From positions 62,001-126,000 of the forward strand of contig NZ_JAEMNX010000015.1 in assembly GCF_016463975.1 (NCBI RefSeq): 64,000 nt of DNA, written 5' to 3'. The stretch is from Marinomonas transparens (GTDB taxonomy: Bacteria > Pseudomonadota > Gammaproteobacteria > Pseudomonadales > Marinomonadaceae). The position numbers and the translations under genes were made by a program. Below, in pieces: positions 8,912 through 17,848 of the stretch. The notes below the pieces were generated by a model, which saw only the letters and a program-made list of their open reading frames with translations, searched no databases and was not told the origin of the DNA. How positions within the stretch are numbered: the stretch's first letter is position 1; each line of letters begins with the position of its first letter.

Positions 8912-9574
8912 TTATTTTGTAAAGACCATTTCTGGCACATCATCTGGAACGACCAGTTTACCTTGGGTCTTTTCGATAATTTCTTCCACCGATACGCCCG
9001 GTGCGCGCTCTTTTAACACAAAAGCGCCGTTTTCTATTTCTAACCACGCCAGATCGGTTAGGACTTTCTTAATACAGCCTTTACCTGTTAATGGCAAAGA
9101 ACAATCTGCTAGCAATTTGGATTCGCCTTTTTTCGACGCGTGGGTCATGGTGACAATAATGTTGTCCGCCCCCGCTACCAAATCCATCGCGCCGCCCATG
9201 CCTTTGATCAATTTATTGGGGATCATCCAAGAAGCAATGTTGCCATTCACATCCACTTCAAATGCCCCCAATACCGTCAAATCCACATGGCCGCCACGTA
9301 TCATGGCAAAGGATTCAGCGGAAGAAAAAATCGACGCCCCTTTAATCGCTGTGACCGTTTGTTTGCCGGCGTTTATCATGTCGGCGTCTATGGTGTCTTC
9401 GGTGGGAAACTCACCCATGCCGAGCAAACCATTTTCCGATTGCAGCATGACTTCCATATCATCAGGAATATAATTCGCCACCAAGGTCGGAATACCAATG
9501 CCTAGGTTAACGTAAAAGCCGTCTTGTAATTCTTGCGCCACACGTTGCGCCATTTGTTCACGAGTTAGAGCCAT
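8912..9574 (-). CDS. scoB: 3-oxoacid CoA-transferase subunit B
   Basis: Beta subunit (220 residues) of a succinyl-CoA:3-oxoacid CoA-transferase. The active-site glutamate E47 lies in the classical motif SENGLLGMGEF. An AGGAG ribosome site precedes ATG 9574. It sits 15 bp upstream of the thiolase and 23 bp downstream of subunit A. The A/B/thiolase set activates acetoacetate using succinyl-CoA. The family also includes PcaJ of the beta-ketoadipate pathway; the neighbouring AtoB-type thiolase argues for acetoacetate. Confidence 0.93.
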   Translation of the reverse strand: MALTREQMAQRVAQELQDGFYVNLGIGIPTLVANYIPDDMEVMLQSENGLLGMGEFPTEDTIDADMINAGKQTVTAIKGASIFSSAESFAMIRGGHVDLTVLGAFEVDVNGNIASWMIPNKLIKGMGGAMDLVAGADNIIVTMTHASKKGESKLLADCSLPLTGKGCIKKVLTDLAWLEIENGAFVLKERAPGVSVEEIIEKTQGKLVVPDDVPEMVFTK

Positions 9575-9597
9575 TTTATTCTTCTCCTCTTAGGGTG

Positions 9598-10299
9598 TTA
9601 GGCCGATTTCACGGTGCGTTGTTCGATGCGTTTTTCGAACGTGCCAAGAATGACGCGATCAACATAAATACCCGGAGTATGAATTTGCGTTGGGTCCAGT
9701 TCACCCACTTCGACAATTTCTTCCACCTCGACCACGGTGATTTTTCCCGCCGTCGCGACCAGAGGATTAAAATTCTGCGCCGTATGACGATAAACCACAT
9801 TGCCATAACGGTCTGCTTTCCAACCTTTGACAATGGCAAAATCGCCTTTAATAGAAGGCTCTAACAAATACTCACGGCCATCAAACACCTTGACCTCTTT
9901 GCCTTCTGCCACCGGTGTACCAACACCGGTTGCCGTGTAAAAAGCTGGAATACCCGCGCCACCGGCGCGCATTTTTTCGGCTAACGTACCTTGCGGTGTC
10001 AGCTCGACTTCTAGCTCACCATCCAATAATTGTTTTTCAAATAAGGCGTTTTCACCCACATAAGAAGACACCATTTTGCGCACCTGCTTGTCTTCGAGCA
10101 AAACCCCCAAGCCAAAACCATCGACACCACAGTTGTTTGATACAACCGTTAATCCTTTGGTGCCTTTGCGTTTAATTTCACCAATCAGGTTTTCAGGAAT
10201 ACCACACAGGCCAAAACCGCCTGCCAACACCGTCATGTTATCTTCTAAACCTTGCATCGCCTCTTCATACGAGGTGACAACTTTGTCAAAACCGGCCAT
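9598..10299 (-). CDS. scoA: 3-oxoacid CoA-transferase subunit A
   Basis: Alpha subunit (233 residues) of the CoA-transferase. The glycine-rich CoA-binding segment [15 protein letters not shown] is at about residues 26-40, and the family segment [21 protein letters not shown] is also present. AGGAG precedes ATG 10299. It is the first gene of the acetoacetate operon, divergent from the LysR gene at 10407 with about 107 bp between starts. This is the entry point for acetoacetate into acetyl-CoA metabolism. Confidence 0.93.
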   Translation of the reverse strand: MAGFDKVVTSYEEAMQGLEDNMTVLAGGFGLCGIPENLIGEIKRKGTKGLTVVSNNCGVDGFGLGVLLEDKQVRKMVSSYVGENALFEKQLLDGELEVELTPQGTLAEKMRAGGAGIPAFYTATGVGTPVAEGKEVKVFDGREYLLEPSIKGDFAIVKGWKADRYGNVVYRHTAQNFNPLVATAGKITVVEVEEIVEVGELDPTQIHTPGIYVDRVILGTFEKRIEQRTVKSA

Positions 10300-10406
10300 T
10301 TAGCGCTCCTATAGCGTTTTGTTGTTATTTTGAACATCCGACCAGTTTGACTCATGACGATAAATTAATTAAATTTGTTTTTACTATTTATTAATAAGTT
10401 TTCCAA

Positions 10407-11288
10407 ATGAATATAAAACAAGTTCGTGCTTTCTTAGCCGTCGCCCAATCCATGAGCTTTGCCAGTGCCGCCACACAATTAAACCTATCTCAGCCGGCTT
10501 TGAGCCTATCAGTCAAAAGCCTTGAAGAAAGTTTGGGAGGGAAGCTACTCACCCGTACCACCCGCAGCATTACCCTGACACCGGAAGGCGAGGCTTTAGT
10601 CCCCCTTGCCAGACGACTACTAACCCAGTGGGAAAACGCCGAAGATGAAATGAAGCAACGCTTTGCCCTACAACTCGGTAAAATCAGCATCGCCTCTATG
10701 CCGTCTTTTGCAGCTTCATTACTGCCTAAAGCCATTCAAAACTACCATGAATCTTACCCCAACATTCAGGTCGCGATTAACGATGTTTTATCGGATATCG
10801 TGGTGGAAATGGTACGCAACAATCAGGTGGAATTAGGCATCTCCTTTGAACCCAGCAGCCTGATGGATTTGGCCTTTTATCCACTATATGAAGACAACTT
10901 CATTGCCATATTGCCCAAAGGCCACGTATTAGAGAAACAGGACAAGGTGCCTTGGAAAGCGCTACTTGAGTACGATTTCATCACCTTGCAACGCCCCTCC
11001 AGTGTACGCACCATGATAGAAAACACACTCGATGAAGCCGGCATTGAATTACAGGTCGCCTTCGATGCTCACCAGCTCGCCACGGTAGGACGCATGGTCA
11101 GTGAAGGCATGGGCGTGGCCGTTGTGCCGTCTTTATGTCGTCAGCAAGCCATTGAACAAGGCGCGGTGATACGCCCGGTCGTTGAACCAGAAATCCGCCG
11201 CCGAGTCGGCGTGATTTGCCAGCCAAGATCCAACCTTTCTATCGCCGCTTCCGCCATGCTGGATGTGTTAATTAAGACCTATGCCTAG
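10407..11288 (+). CDS. LysR-family regulator, probable controller of scoAB-atoB
   Basis: Transcriptional regulator of 293 residues. The N-terminal winged helix reads MNIKQVRAFLAVAQSMSF and AATQLNLSQPALSLSVKSLE, followed by a linker with LTRTTRSITLTPEG and the periplasmic-binding-like effector domain. It is divergent from scoA, the usual arrangement for a LysR controlling its neighbour; acetoacetate or an acyl-CoA could be the effector, which is inference. Its 3' end faces the amino-acid ABC operon. Confidence 0.92.
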   Translation: MNIKQVRAFLAVAQSMSFASAATQLNLSQPALSLSVKSLEESLGGKLLTRTTRSITLTPEGEALVPLARRLLTQWENAEDEMKQRFALQLGKISIASMPSFAASLLPKAIQNYHESYPNIQVAINDVLSDIVVEMVRNNQVELGISFEPSSLMDLAFYPLYEDNFIAILPKGHVLEKQDKVPWKALLEYDFITLQRPSSVRTMIENTLDEAGIELQVAFDAHQLATVGRMVSEGMGVAVVPSLCRQQAIEQGAVIRPVVEPEIRRRVGVICQPRSNLSIAASAMLDVLIKTYA

Positions 11289-11375
11289 GCAATATTTCCG
11301 CTTAGTGTTTGATATAGATGAAAATAACTTTTATATCAAGCGTCTCTTCTATTACACTGAACTTTGTACTTGGTA

Positions 11376-11411
11376 TAAAAAAACCTCTTCGAGTTGCCGC
11401 TCGAAGAGGTT
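11376..11411 (-). terminator. Rho-independent terminator of the ABC-transporter operon
   Basis: An 11-bp stem (AACCTCTTCGA at 11382-11392, complement at 11401-11411). Read on the minus strand it is followed by a run of T residues (AAAAAAA on the plus strand ending at 11383). It ends the long minus-strand operon after the substrate-binding protein. Confidence 0.85.
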
Positions 11412-11485
11412 AACTGGGTACTCATATAGACTCATGCACGCTTAAGCTAACCCATTCATAGTTGGCTTAAGCGAGCCATTTCAGA

Positions 11486-12319
11486 TTAATTCAGTGGTTC
11501 AAAGTCCAAATCAGCGATCTTTTGTACTTTATCAACACGTTTAATACCGTACACAGTATCCACACCGATCCATTTGTCCCAAATACTGTCTATGGTTCCG
11601 TCGTTTTCCATTGCCATCAGGGCCGTATTCACTTTGCCATAAAACGCCGCTTCACCTTGACGCATACCAACACCCACGGGCTCTAGCGCCATGGCTTCGT
11701 CTATCATTGCCAATTCAACACCGCTGTCTTTCGCGCTGCGGATCAAACTACGGGCCGTCATACCATTGGTCACCACACCCAAAGATTTGTTCTGTAATAC
11801 CGCTAGGTAAGCAGAGCCGGTATCTTGAAAAGTAACTGGCTTAGCGCCCGCAAGACGGATAGATTGTTCCGAAGTCGAACCTTTTGTCGAGCTCAGTTTC
11901 TTGCCGCTAAAGTAGGCTTTGGATTTTTTCGCCAAAGGGGCTTTCACCACTAGACGTTCACGGGCGATGTAATAGGGGTCGCTAAATTGAATCTGCTCGG
12001 CACGGGTCTTGGTGTAAGCCAAATTCGCAATCACCACATCCACTCGCCCTTGGCGAAGTTCAGGAATACGCGCTTCCACAGACAGAGGCTTAAGCTCCAC
12101 TGGAACACCTAACTTATCCGCTAAACCTTTACACAAATCCGTATCCATCCCCACTAGCTCACGGGTTTTAGGGTCCGGTGATGAAAAAGGTGGCACATCA
12201 GAAAACACACCACAGATGAATTTTCCTTTTGATTCAATATCTGACCATTGATCCGCCTGAGCAACTGAAATGCTAAGACCGGTTAATGCCAAAGTGGCAG
12301 CAATTGATTTAATTATCAT
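11486..12319 (-). CDS. ABC transporter periplasmic substrate-binding protein (polar amino-acid type)
   Basis: Periplasmic solute receptor of 277 residues with a clear signal peptide (MIIKSIAATLALTGLSISVAQA). It belongs to the SBP_bac_3 family: GKFICGVFSDVPPFSS, GMDTDLCKGLADKLG, and DVVIANLAYTKTRAEQIQFSDPYY. The start is supported by AGAGGAA upstream of ATG 12319. It is followed by a terminator and preceded by the ATPase and two permeases, making a complete GlnHPQ-like importer. Its place downstream of pxpA and the AccBC/PxpBC genes suggests an imported pyroglutamate, lactam or amino acid, but ligand residues were not traced. Confidence 0.92.
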   Translation of the reverse strand: MIIKSIAATLALTGLSISVAQADQWSDIESKGKFICGVFSDVPPFSSPDPKTRELVGMDTDLCKGLADKLGVPVELKPLSVEARIPELRQGRVDVVIANLAYTKTRAEQIQFSDPYYIARERLVVKAPLAKKSKAYFSGKKLSSTKGSTSEQSIRLAGAKPVTFQDTGSAYLAVLQNKSLGVVTNGMTARSLIRSAKDSGVELAMIDEAMALEPVGVGMRQGEAAFYGKVNTALMAMENDGTIDSIWDKWIGVDTVYGIKRVDKVQKIADLDFEPLN

Positions 12320-12388
12320 TTTTACGTTCCTCTATTTTAGTGGTTTTTACTTACATTGCTTTTCAGTACATCCTTTAAAAATCTCGCG

Positions 12389-13117
12389 CTAAGCACGAAT
12401 ATCGCTAATAAAACTCTGCGCTCTCGGGTGAGTCGGGTTTTGGAAAAAGGTCTCAGGCTCAGCGACTTCCAAAATACGTCCTGCATCCATAAACCAAACT
12501 TTATCGGCCACCTCACGGGCAAAATTCATTTCATGGGTGACGCACATCATGGTCATGCCTTCTTTCGCCAGAGACTTCATCACACTCAGCACTTCGCCCA
12601 CCATTTCAGGGTCTAGGGCACTGGTGGGTTCATCAAACAACATGGCTGGCGGCTCCATCGCCAGCGCTCTTGCAATGGCAACACGCTGTTGCTGGCCACC
12701 AGATAATTGATTCGGATAAGCATTCGCCTTATGGGACATGCCCACCATGTCTAACAGCTCCAAGGCTTTTGTCTTCACGTAGGAAGCGTTTAAGCCTTTT
12801 AATTTGGTTGGCGCTAAGGTGATATTGTCCAATACCGACATATGCGGAAATAAATTAAAATTCTGAAACACAAAGCCCACCCGACTGCGCAAGGTATTCA
12901 GATTGGAATCCACCCCATACACATCATGGCCGTTATAAAGAATCTGACCGCCTTGAATGTCTTCAAGGCGATTAACCGTCCTAATAAGAGTCGATTTACC
13001 AGACCCAGATGGGCCACATACCACGACCACTTCACCCTTTTTCACTTCCGCATTAACATCCACCAGTGCCTGATATTCGCCATACCATTTATTTACCTTC
13101 GAAAAAATAATCATCAC
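12389..13117 (-). CDS. ABC transporter ATP-binding protein (GlnQ/polar amino-acid type)
   Basis: Cytoplasmic ATPase of 242 residues driving the adjacent amino-acid importer. Walker A is GPSGSGKST, the signature is [16 protein letters not shown], and Walker B is [14 protein letters not shown], followed by the H-loop CVTHEM. A typical GlnQ-size protein. It lies between the permease genes and the substrate-binding protein on the minus strand. Start MMIIFSK or the next methionine. Confidence 0.94.
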   Translation of the reverse strand: MMIIFSKVNKWYGEYQALVDVNAEVKKGEVVVVCGPSGSGKSTLIRTVNRLEDIQGGQILYNGHDVYGVDSNLNTLRSRVGFVFQNFNLFPHMSVLDNITLAPTKLKGLNASYVKTKALELLDMVGMSHKANAYPNQLSGGQQQRVAIARALAMEPPAMLFDEPTSALDPEMVGEVLSVMKSLAKEGMTMMCVTHEMNFAREVADKVWFMDAGRILEVAEPETFFQNPTHPRAQSFISDIRA

Positions 13118-13194
13118 GTCACCAGTCTTTATTCATCTTTAAAATCATCTTCAAAACCCCATCCTTACCAAGCGTTAGCGCGTTCTCGCTACGC

Positions 13195-13911
13195 TTAAGT
13201 GGCTATCAAAGCATCCCCTTGTCGTTTCGTATCGATACGACGTTCAAACCATTGGGCTAACTGAGTTAAACCGAAACACAAAAGGTAATAAGTCACCGCT
13301 AAAATGAAATACACCTCAAAGGGTTTAACCAACAACTGGTTGTTTACCTGATTCGCTGCAAAGGTCATTTCTTGGGCATTAATAATGTAACCAAGGGAGG
13401 TTTCTTTAATAATGGAAATAAACTGACTGATTAAACTGGGTATCGAGTTATACAAAGCCTGAGGTAAAAGAATAAAGACCATGGTTCTAAAATACCCCAA
13501 CCCCAATGCCCTAGAAGCTTCAGTCTGCCCTGCCGGAAGCGATTGCAAACCGCCCCGTACGATTTCACACAAATAGGCACTTTGATAAAGCACCAAAGTA
13601 CATAACATGGTGGTAAAGCCACTGATGTTACGTCCAATTAATGAAGGCACCAGAAAGTAAGTCCAAAAGATAATCATAATGAGCGGGATACCACGCATTA
13701 CATAGACCCAAACCGTCACCGGATGACGGAAAATGCCATATGGTGAGGTTCTCGCAACCGCCAATAACACACTCAAAGGAAAGGCAATAATCAAGGCTAA
13801 CGACGCCAGTATTAGCGTATTAACCAAGCCGCCTAATGGCCCATGGGGATATTGGCCAATTAAGAAAAGCTCCCAATATTGGCTTAATATATCAATCACG
13901 TTCAACAACAT
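13195..13911 (-). CDS. Amino-acid ABC transporter permease
   Basis: Inner-membrane permease of 238 residues, HisM/GlnP type. It has about five transmembrane helices and the EAA-type loop with GQTEASRALGLGYFRTMVFILLPQA (cytoplasmic coupling to the ATPase; key residues EASRALGLG). The GAGG ribosome site overlaps the end of the other permease, whose stop is 6 bp upstream. The two homologous permeases form the heterodimeric membrane channel. Confidence 0.93.
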   Translation of the reverse strand: MLLNVIDILSQYWELFLIGQYPHGPLGGLVNTLILASLALIIAFPLSVLLAVARTSPYGIFRHPVTVWVYVMRGIPLIMIIFWTYFLVPSLIGRNISGFTTMLCTLVLYQSAYLCEIVRGGLQSLPAGQTEASRALGLGYFRTMVFILLPQALYNSIPSLISQFISIIKETSLGYIINAQEMTFAANQVNNQLLVKPFEVYFILAVTYYLLCFGLTQLAQWFERRIDTKRQGDALIAT

Positions 13912-13917
13912 AGTGGC

Positions 13918-14622
13918 TTACCTCGCATACACTTTATTGAGTTTTTTCGCGAAAATTGCCCCACAGAACATAAGCAACAGCGAGAAAAACAAGTAAACCA
14001 GCGTACAAACCAAGTAGGACTGAAAAGTGAGAAAGGTATAATTTTCTACTTCTCGCGTCGCATAGGTCAGTTCCACCACCCCAATGGCCATCGCCAAACT
14101 GGTATTCTTAAACAGTAATATCGTGTGATTAATCAGCGAAGGCAGCGCATTACGAATTCCCTGTGGCAGGATGATGTAACGCATGGAACGCAAATAACCA
14201 AAACCCAAGGCCCTAGCCGCCTCCGTTTGACCACTGGAGATAGCGCGCATACCACTGCGAATATCTTCAGAAAAATACGCCGCTTGGCATAACCCTAAGG
14301 CGATGGCAGCAAAGATAAACTCCGCATTCTGATCCACCAGCCACATTTGCAATTCATAGGGAAATAACGAAGAAATACCGAAGTACCACAACATCAACTG
14401 CACCAAGGTTGGAATATTACGATGGTAGGACACATAACCCGCCACGGCCGCCACCGCCACTTTATGATTGGTCAAGCGGATCACCACCAAACTTAAGGCA
14501 ATGACCATAGCCAACAACCAAGATAAAGCCGCCAACTCTAGCGTCATCTTAATGCCACGAAGAATAATATCGAGGTAATCGCCTTGCAGGACTTTCTCAA
14601 GGCCTTGTGTGAACTGACTCAT
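13918..14622 (-). CDS. Amino-acid ABC transporter permease
   Basis: Second permease, 234 residues from ATG 14622 (MSQFTQGLEKVL); an in-frame GTG nine bases earlier is less likely because AGG at about 14633 is well spaced for the ATG. It is HisQ/GlnP type with the coupling loop GQTEAARALGFGYLRSMRYI. It is co-transcribed with the next permease, ATPase and binding protein. About 130 bp and a hairpin separate it from the upstream SDR gene, so the transporter may have its own promoter as well. Confidence 0.92.
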   Translation of the reverse strand: MSQFTQGLEKVLQGDYLDIILRGIKMTLELAALSWLLAMVIALSLVVIRLTNHKVAVAAVAGYVSYHRNIPTLVQLMLWYFGISSLFPYELQMWLVDQNAEFIFAAIALGLCQAAYFSEDIRSGMRAISSGQTEAARALGFGYLRSMRYIILPQGIRNALPSLINHTILLFKNTSLAMAIGVVELTYATREVENYTFLTFQSYLVCTLVYLFFSLLLMFCGAIFAKKLNKVYAR

Positions 14623-14711
14623 ATGGGACACCTAAATAGCTTTGTCATTTTGCTGCTTTGAGTAAATTCAAAAATCCCTTCCAAAGCGTCAACAGATCGC
14701 CATGGCAGAAG

Positions 14712-14749
14712 AAATTAAAACGAGCCCCTTGCGCGACACCGCGCAAAGG
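14712..14749 (-). terminator. GC-rich hairpin after SDR gene
   Basis: A stem of TTGCGCG (14729-14735) and CGCGCAA (14740-14746) with an ACAC loop. On the minus strand it is followed within a few bases by CGTTTTAATTTC. A weak intrinsic terminator between the SDR gene and the permease genes, probably giving partial read-through. Confidence 0.5.
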
Positions 14750-14751
14750 CA

Positions 14752-15498
14752 TTAAACATCGGTTGGTCGTGTGGTTTGCAAACCACCGGGCACCTGCATG
14801 GTTGGGGTAATCTCCATATGGCCCACATTGACGGCAATCGGCGCATCAATGGCAAAGGCAATGGCATCGGCGATATCTTTAGCAACAGGTAATTCATAGC
14901 CTTCAATGTAATTTTTGTAGGTGGCTTCTGAATCCCCATGCACATGGGCAAAAATATCCGTTGCCACCCGTCCCGGGCAGATTTCAGTGACACGAACTCG
15001 CTTACCATAGGCATCAATACGTAATTGGCGGGAAAGCATACTCACCGCAGATTTGGTGGCATGGTAAGTAGAGTTACCACCAAAGTTATAAGCGCCAGCA
15101 ATAGAGCTGATATTAATAATATGACCGCAATCTCTCGCCACCATGCCGGGTAATGTCAGGCGACAAAGCTGTAATACCGCCCGTAAATTCACATCGATTA
15201 AGGCGTCAATACCTTCCGCATCGGCTTTCAAAATAGAACCGGGACGATCCACACCGGCGCTGTTGACTAAAATATCGAAGTCATGCTGCTGGCAAAGCTC
15301 AGTAAGCTGAGCCAAGTCCGTCACATCAAAAGCATGGACCATACAGCCAGTTTTTTGCGCCAGCTCGGCTAATTTATCCGCACTACGGGCAAGTGCATGC
15401 ACCTCGATGCCTTCCTGTACTAAGCGCTCAACGGTGGCGGCACCAATACCAGAAGAGGCGCCAGTAACAAGGGCTTTTTTATAGGTGGAAAATGGCAT
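14752..15498 (-). CDS. SDR oxidoreductase, YdfG-like (3-hydroxy acid dehydrogenase type)
   Basis: Short-chain dehydrogenase of 248 residues starting at ATG 15498 (MPFSTYKKALVTGASSGIG), with AAGGAA at 15506-15511; the 22-residue upstream extension is unlikely. The cofactor motif is TGASSGIG and the conserved NSAG replaces the usual NNAG. The catalytic serine lies in INISSIAG and the pair Y-x3-K in TYHATK. The C-terminal GHMEITPTMQ resembles the YdfG segment LEMMPVTQS. Such enzymes oxidise L-serine/L-allo-threonine or reduce malonic semialdehyde. It lies between pxpA and the amino-acid transporter, so it may act on a product of the same substrate. Confidence 0.85.
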   Translation of the reverse strand: MPFSTYKKALVTGASSGIGAATVERLVQEGIEVHALARSADKLAELAQKTGCMVHAFDVTDLAQLTELCQQHDFDILVNSAGVDRPGSILKADAEGIDALIDVNLRAVLQLCRLTLPGMVARDCGHIINISSIAGAYNFGGNSTYHATKSAVSMLSRQLRIDAYGKRVRVTEICPGRVATDIFAHVHGDSEATYKNYIEGYELPVAKDIADAIAFAIDAPIAVNVGHMEITPTMQVPGGLQTTRPTDV

Positions 15499-15661
15499 AG
15501 CTGTGTTCCTTATAATGTAAAATACTGAATGGCTGATTGACCTTAATACATTGAATCTCAGCACGGCTTCATTTCAATTTATAGGTAATCAACACGAATG
15601 AATAAGATGAATTGCGTGTCTAGCAATAAGAACACCTTATATTAAAATAAACGCTTTAAAA

Positions 15662-16429
15662 TCAATTAACTAAAAGCGACAAAGGGGTAATCACACCGCC
15701 ATTATCTTCAATATAGCGACGTATTTTTGCGGCCAAATTGACCGCACCATCTGTGTCACCATGCACCAAGATTGAACGCGCAGGCATGGCAATACGTTCA
15801 CCGTCATAACAGGTCACCGTGCCGTCATTAAGCAACTGCTCAATGCGCTGCAAAACCTGTTTTTCATCCTTAATAACCGAGTTTGCTTTGGCCCGAGGCA
15901 CCAGCAAACCGGACGCATCGTAAGCACGGTCGGCTAAAAATGTGGTTTCTACCCTGAGGCCATGGCGCTGAGCAGCGCTTTCTATCGCCACACTCGACGA
16001 AGAGCTAATAATCAAATCGGAATCGAACTTAGCCACCGTATTAATTAAGGCCTCGGCCAACTCGTTATCCGCCGCCACCTTATTGCCCAACGCCCCATGA
16101 AAACTCATATGAGTCAGTGTGTGACCTTCAGAACGGGCAAACCCAGCTAAAGCCCCCAACTGATAAGTCACCAAACTTTCCAGCTCGGCCAACGGCAATT
16201 CCATCTTGTTACGCCCAAATCCCTGCACGTCGGCAAAGCCCACATGGGCGCCCAAATCCACACCAGAAAATTTGGTTGATCTGACCGTATTACGCATAAT
16301 CAATGGATCACCCGCATGAAACCCACACGCCACATTAGCCGAAGACAAAATCGGGATCAGCGCGTCATCATCGCCCATTTGATAAGGGCCAAAGCCTTCC
16401 CCTAAATCGGCATTTAAATCAATCTTCAT
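15662..16429 (-). CDS. pxpA: 5-oxoprolinase subunit A (LamB/YcsF family)
   Basis: Cytoplasmic protein of 255 residues, the PxpA component of the ATP-dependent 5-oxoprolinase PxpABC, which opens 5-oxoproline to glutamate. The family signature is at the N-terminus: DLNADLGEGFG, then ANVACGFHAGDP. GAHVGF and MSFHGALGNK follow, containing conserved acidic and histidine residues. The length is typical. It is 13 bp from the BCCP-like gene, and pxpC and pxpB are immediately upstream, making a full oxoprolinase set. Confidence 0.95.
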   Translation of the reverse strand: MKIDLNADLGEGFGPYQMGDDDALIPILSSANVACGFHAGDPLIMRNTVRSTKFSGVDLGAHVGFADVQGFGRNKMELPLAELESLVTYQLGALAGFARSEGHTLTHMSFHGALGNKVAADNELAEALINTVAKFDSDLIISSSSSVAIESAAQRHGLRVETTFLADRAYDASGLLVPRAKANSVIKDEKQVLQRIEQLLNDGTVTCYDGERIAMPARSILVHGDTDGAVNLAAKIRRYIEDNGGVITPLSLLVN

Positions 16430-16442
16430 TTATAAAAAGTCC

Positions 16443-16886
16443 TTAAGTTGCAGGCTGTAATTGAAAAAGCACGGTGCCATAGTCCACGGTTTCGCCGTCT
16501 GTTACGGATATGCCCGTCACCATGGCCTTCATCGGGGCACGGATCGGCCGTTGCAGTACACCAATATGAAGGATCGCTAATAACTCACCGGCTTCCACAG
16601 GTCGTGGATAAACTAACGGGCCATTGAGCAAATGAAACACGCCCACCGTTGGCGACAATATGGACTCGCTCCCCGTGTTCTTATTAAGACTCTGGCGGCT
16701 GGCTTTATCTCCAGATAAGCGGGTATGTTCAGTGTCTCTTGGGCAAATCCCCTGCCCGCCACGCTTCAGGTGAATAGCGCTTGATGGGGTTTCCAATTTC
16801 AATTGCGCCAACTCAGAATCGGCCAGCAATTGACTCAGTGTTGAAATGAACTCGGTATCCAGATGGAATGCGTTTTTATCCTTCAT
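16443..16886 (-). CDS. BCCP-like protein lacking the biotinyl lysine
   Basis: A 147-residue relative of acetyl-CoA carboxylase biotin carboxyl carrier protein. The N-terminal helix region (SELAQLKLETPSSAIHLKR) and the C-terminal barrel (PRPVEAGELLAIL ... VTDGETVDYGTVLFQLQ) align with BCCP. The strand turn that should read EAMKM reads IGVLQ (about residues 108-112), with L in place of lysine, so it should not be biotinylated. It overlaps pxpC by ATGA and precedes pxpA, so it is co-translated with oxoprolinase genes. A true BCCP is encoded at 19879-20403. It may be a structural or lipoyl/biotinyl-like scaffold; function unknown. Confidence 0.8.
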   Translation of the reverse strand: MKDKNAFHLDTEFISTLSQLLADSELAQLKLETPSSAIHLKRGGQGICPRDTEHTRLSGDKASRQSLNKNTGSESILSPTVGVFHLLNGPLVYPRPVEAGELLAILHIGVLQRPIRAPMKAMVTGISVTDGETVDYGTVLFQLQPAT

Positions 16887-17848
16887 ACAAAGATCTCCTG
16901 CAATGCTAGCATCTGCTTAATGTCATCCAGATAAGACTGGTTTTGCTGAGCCGCTAACCGAGCTTGCTCAAGGGACACCTCTTTAAACACCAGTTGCTTG
17001 CCTATCGCCGCCTGCCCCAAGCGCCACAGGTCGGCTTCAATCACGGTACCGAACTTAGGGTAACCGCCGGTCGGTTGTGCATCGCGAAGTTGAATAATAG
17101 GCTGCCCCCCCGGTGGAATTTGAATAACCCCTGGCACTATGCCGTGGGAAAGGGTCTCAAGGGGCTGTTCAGGTCGAATATCTGCCCCCTGCAAACGATA
17201 GCCATAACGGTTACTTTGTGGGGTGATCTTCCAAGCGGTACGCCAAAACAGGGCTTGTGTCTCGGCACGGTATGCGTCGTATTCCGCCGCCGGAATCACC
17301 CTTAACTCAATCTGGTTTTCCCTCTCAAGGGCCAAGGCAGACAAAGCAGAGGTAATACCAAAATCCAATCGGCGATCATTAAGGGCTGTGACCGCGTTTA
17401 ACACATCGCCGGTTTGCAGCATTCGGCCTTCTAGACCGCCAAACTCACCACGCAATTGGGTGCTTCTTGACCCCAACACAACCGGCACATCTATTCCGCC
17501 GCCTAGGGCGAAATAAGCACGACAACCGGCTTTTGGGCGTTGAATACTAAGCAGCTGACCCGCTTTGGCTTGATAGGCCCAGCCAGTGGGCAAGACCCCG
17601 TTATCCAATGTCATGGTGCCTTCCACGCCCGCCACAGAAAAATCACAGTCCTGTATAAAGCGCACCTTGAAAGGAAACATAGGGATTTCGATGCAGGCTG
17701 AATTCTCAGCATTGCCCAGCATAAGATTGGCGGCGGCCAAAGACACTTGATCCATCGCCCCTGCCGTACCCACACCATAACGGCGTGAAGTTAAGCGGCC
17801 AATATCTTGCACCGTGCACAGGGCGGTTGAAGATATAATTTCTATCAT
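16883..17848 (-). CDS. pxpC: 5-oxoprolinase subunit C / AHS2 carboxyltransferase-type domain protein
   Basis: AHS2 (KipA) family protein of 321 residues from ATG 17848 (MIEIISSTALCTVQDIGR). The pxpB stop overlaps this start as ATGA with GAGGAGG upstream, which fixes the start. Signature segments are GVGTAGAMD, ALGGGIDVP and GGYPKFGTVIEADL. AHS1 and AHS2 domains occur in allophanate hydrolase and urea carboxylase, and as PxpB/PxpC in oxoprolinase. Here they sit between AccC/AccB and PxpA, so the complex may couple to biotin-dependent carboxylation of a lactam nitrogen. Confidence 0.93.
   Translation of the reverse strand: MIEIISSTALCTVQDIGRLTSRRYGVGTAGAMDQVSLAAANLMLGNAENSACIEIPMFPFKVRFIQDCDFSVAGVEGTMTLDNGVLPTGWAYQAKAGQLLSIQRPKAGCRAYFALGGGIDVPVVLGSRSTQLRGEFGGLEGRMLQTGDVLNAVTALNDRRLDFGITSALSALALERENQIELRVIPAAEYDAYRAETQALFWRTAWKITPQSNRYGYRLQGADIRPEQPLETLSHGIVPGVIQIPPGGQPIIQLRDAQPTGGYPKFGTVIEADLWRLGQAAIGKQLVFKEVSLEQARLAAQQNQSYLDDIKQMLALQEIFV

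Noticed and set aside
8901..9473. 190-codon plus-strand frame over the CoA-transferase B gene
   Set aside because: Shadow of a clearly homologous gene on the opposite strand.
7721..10299. PcaIJ/PcaF of the beta-ketoadipate pathway
   Set aside because: The thiolase start and length fit AtoB/PhaA, and no other pca gene is present in the window.
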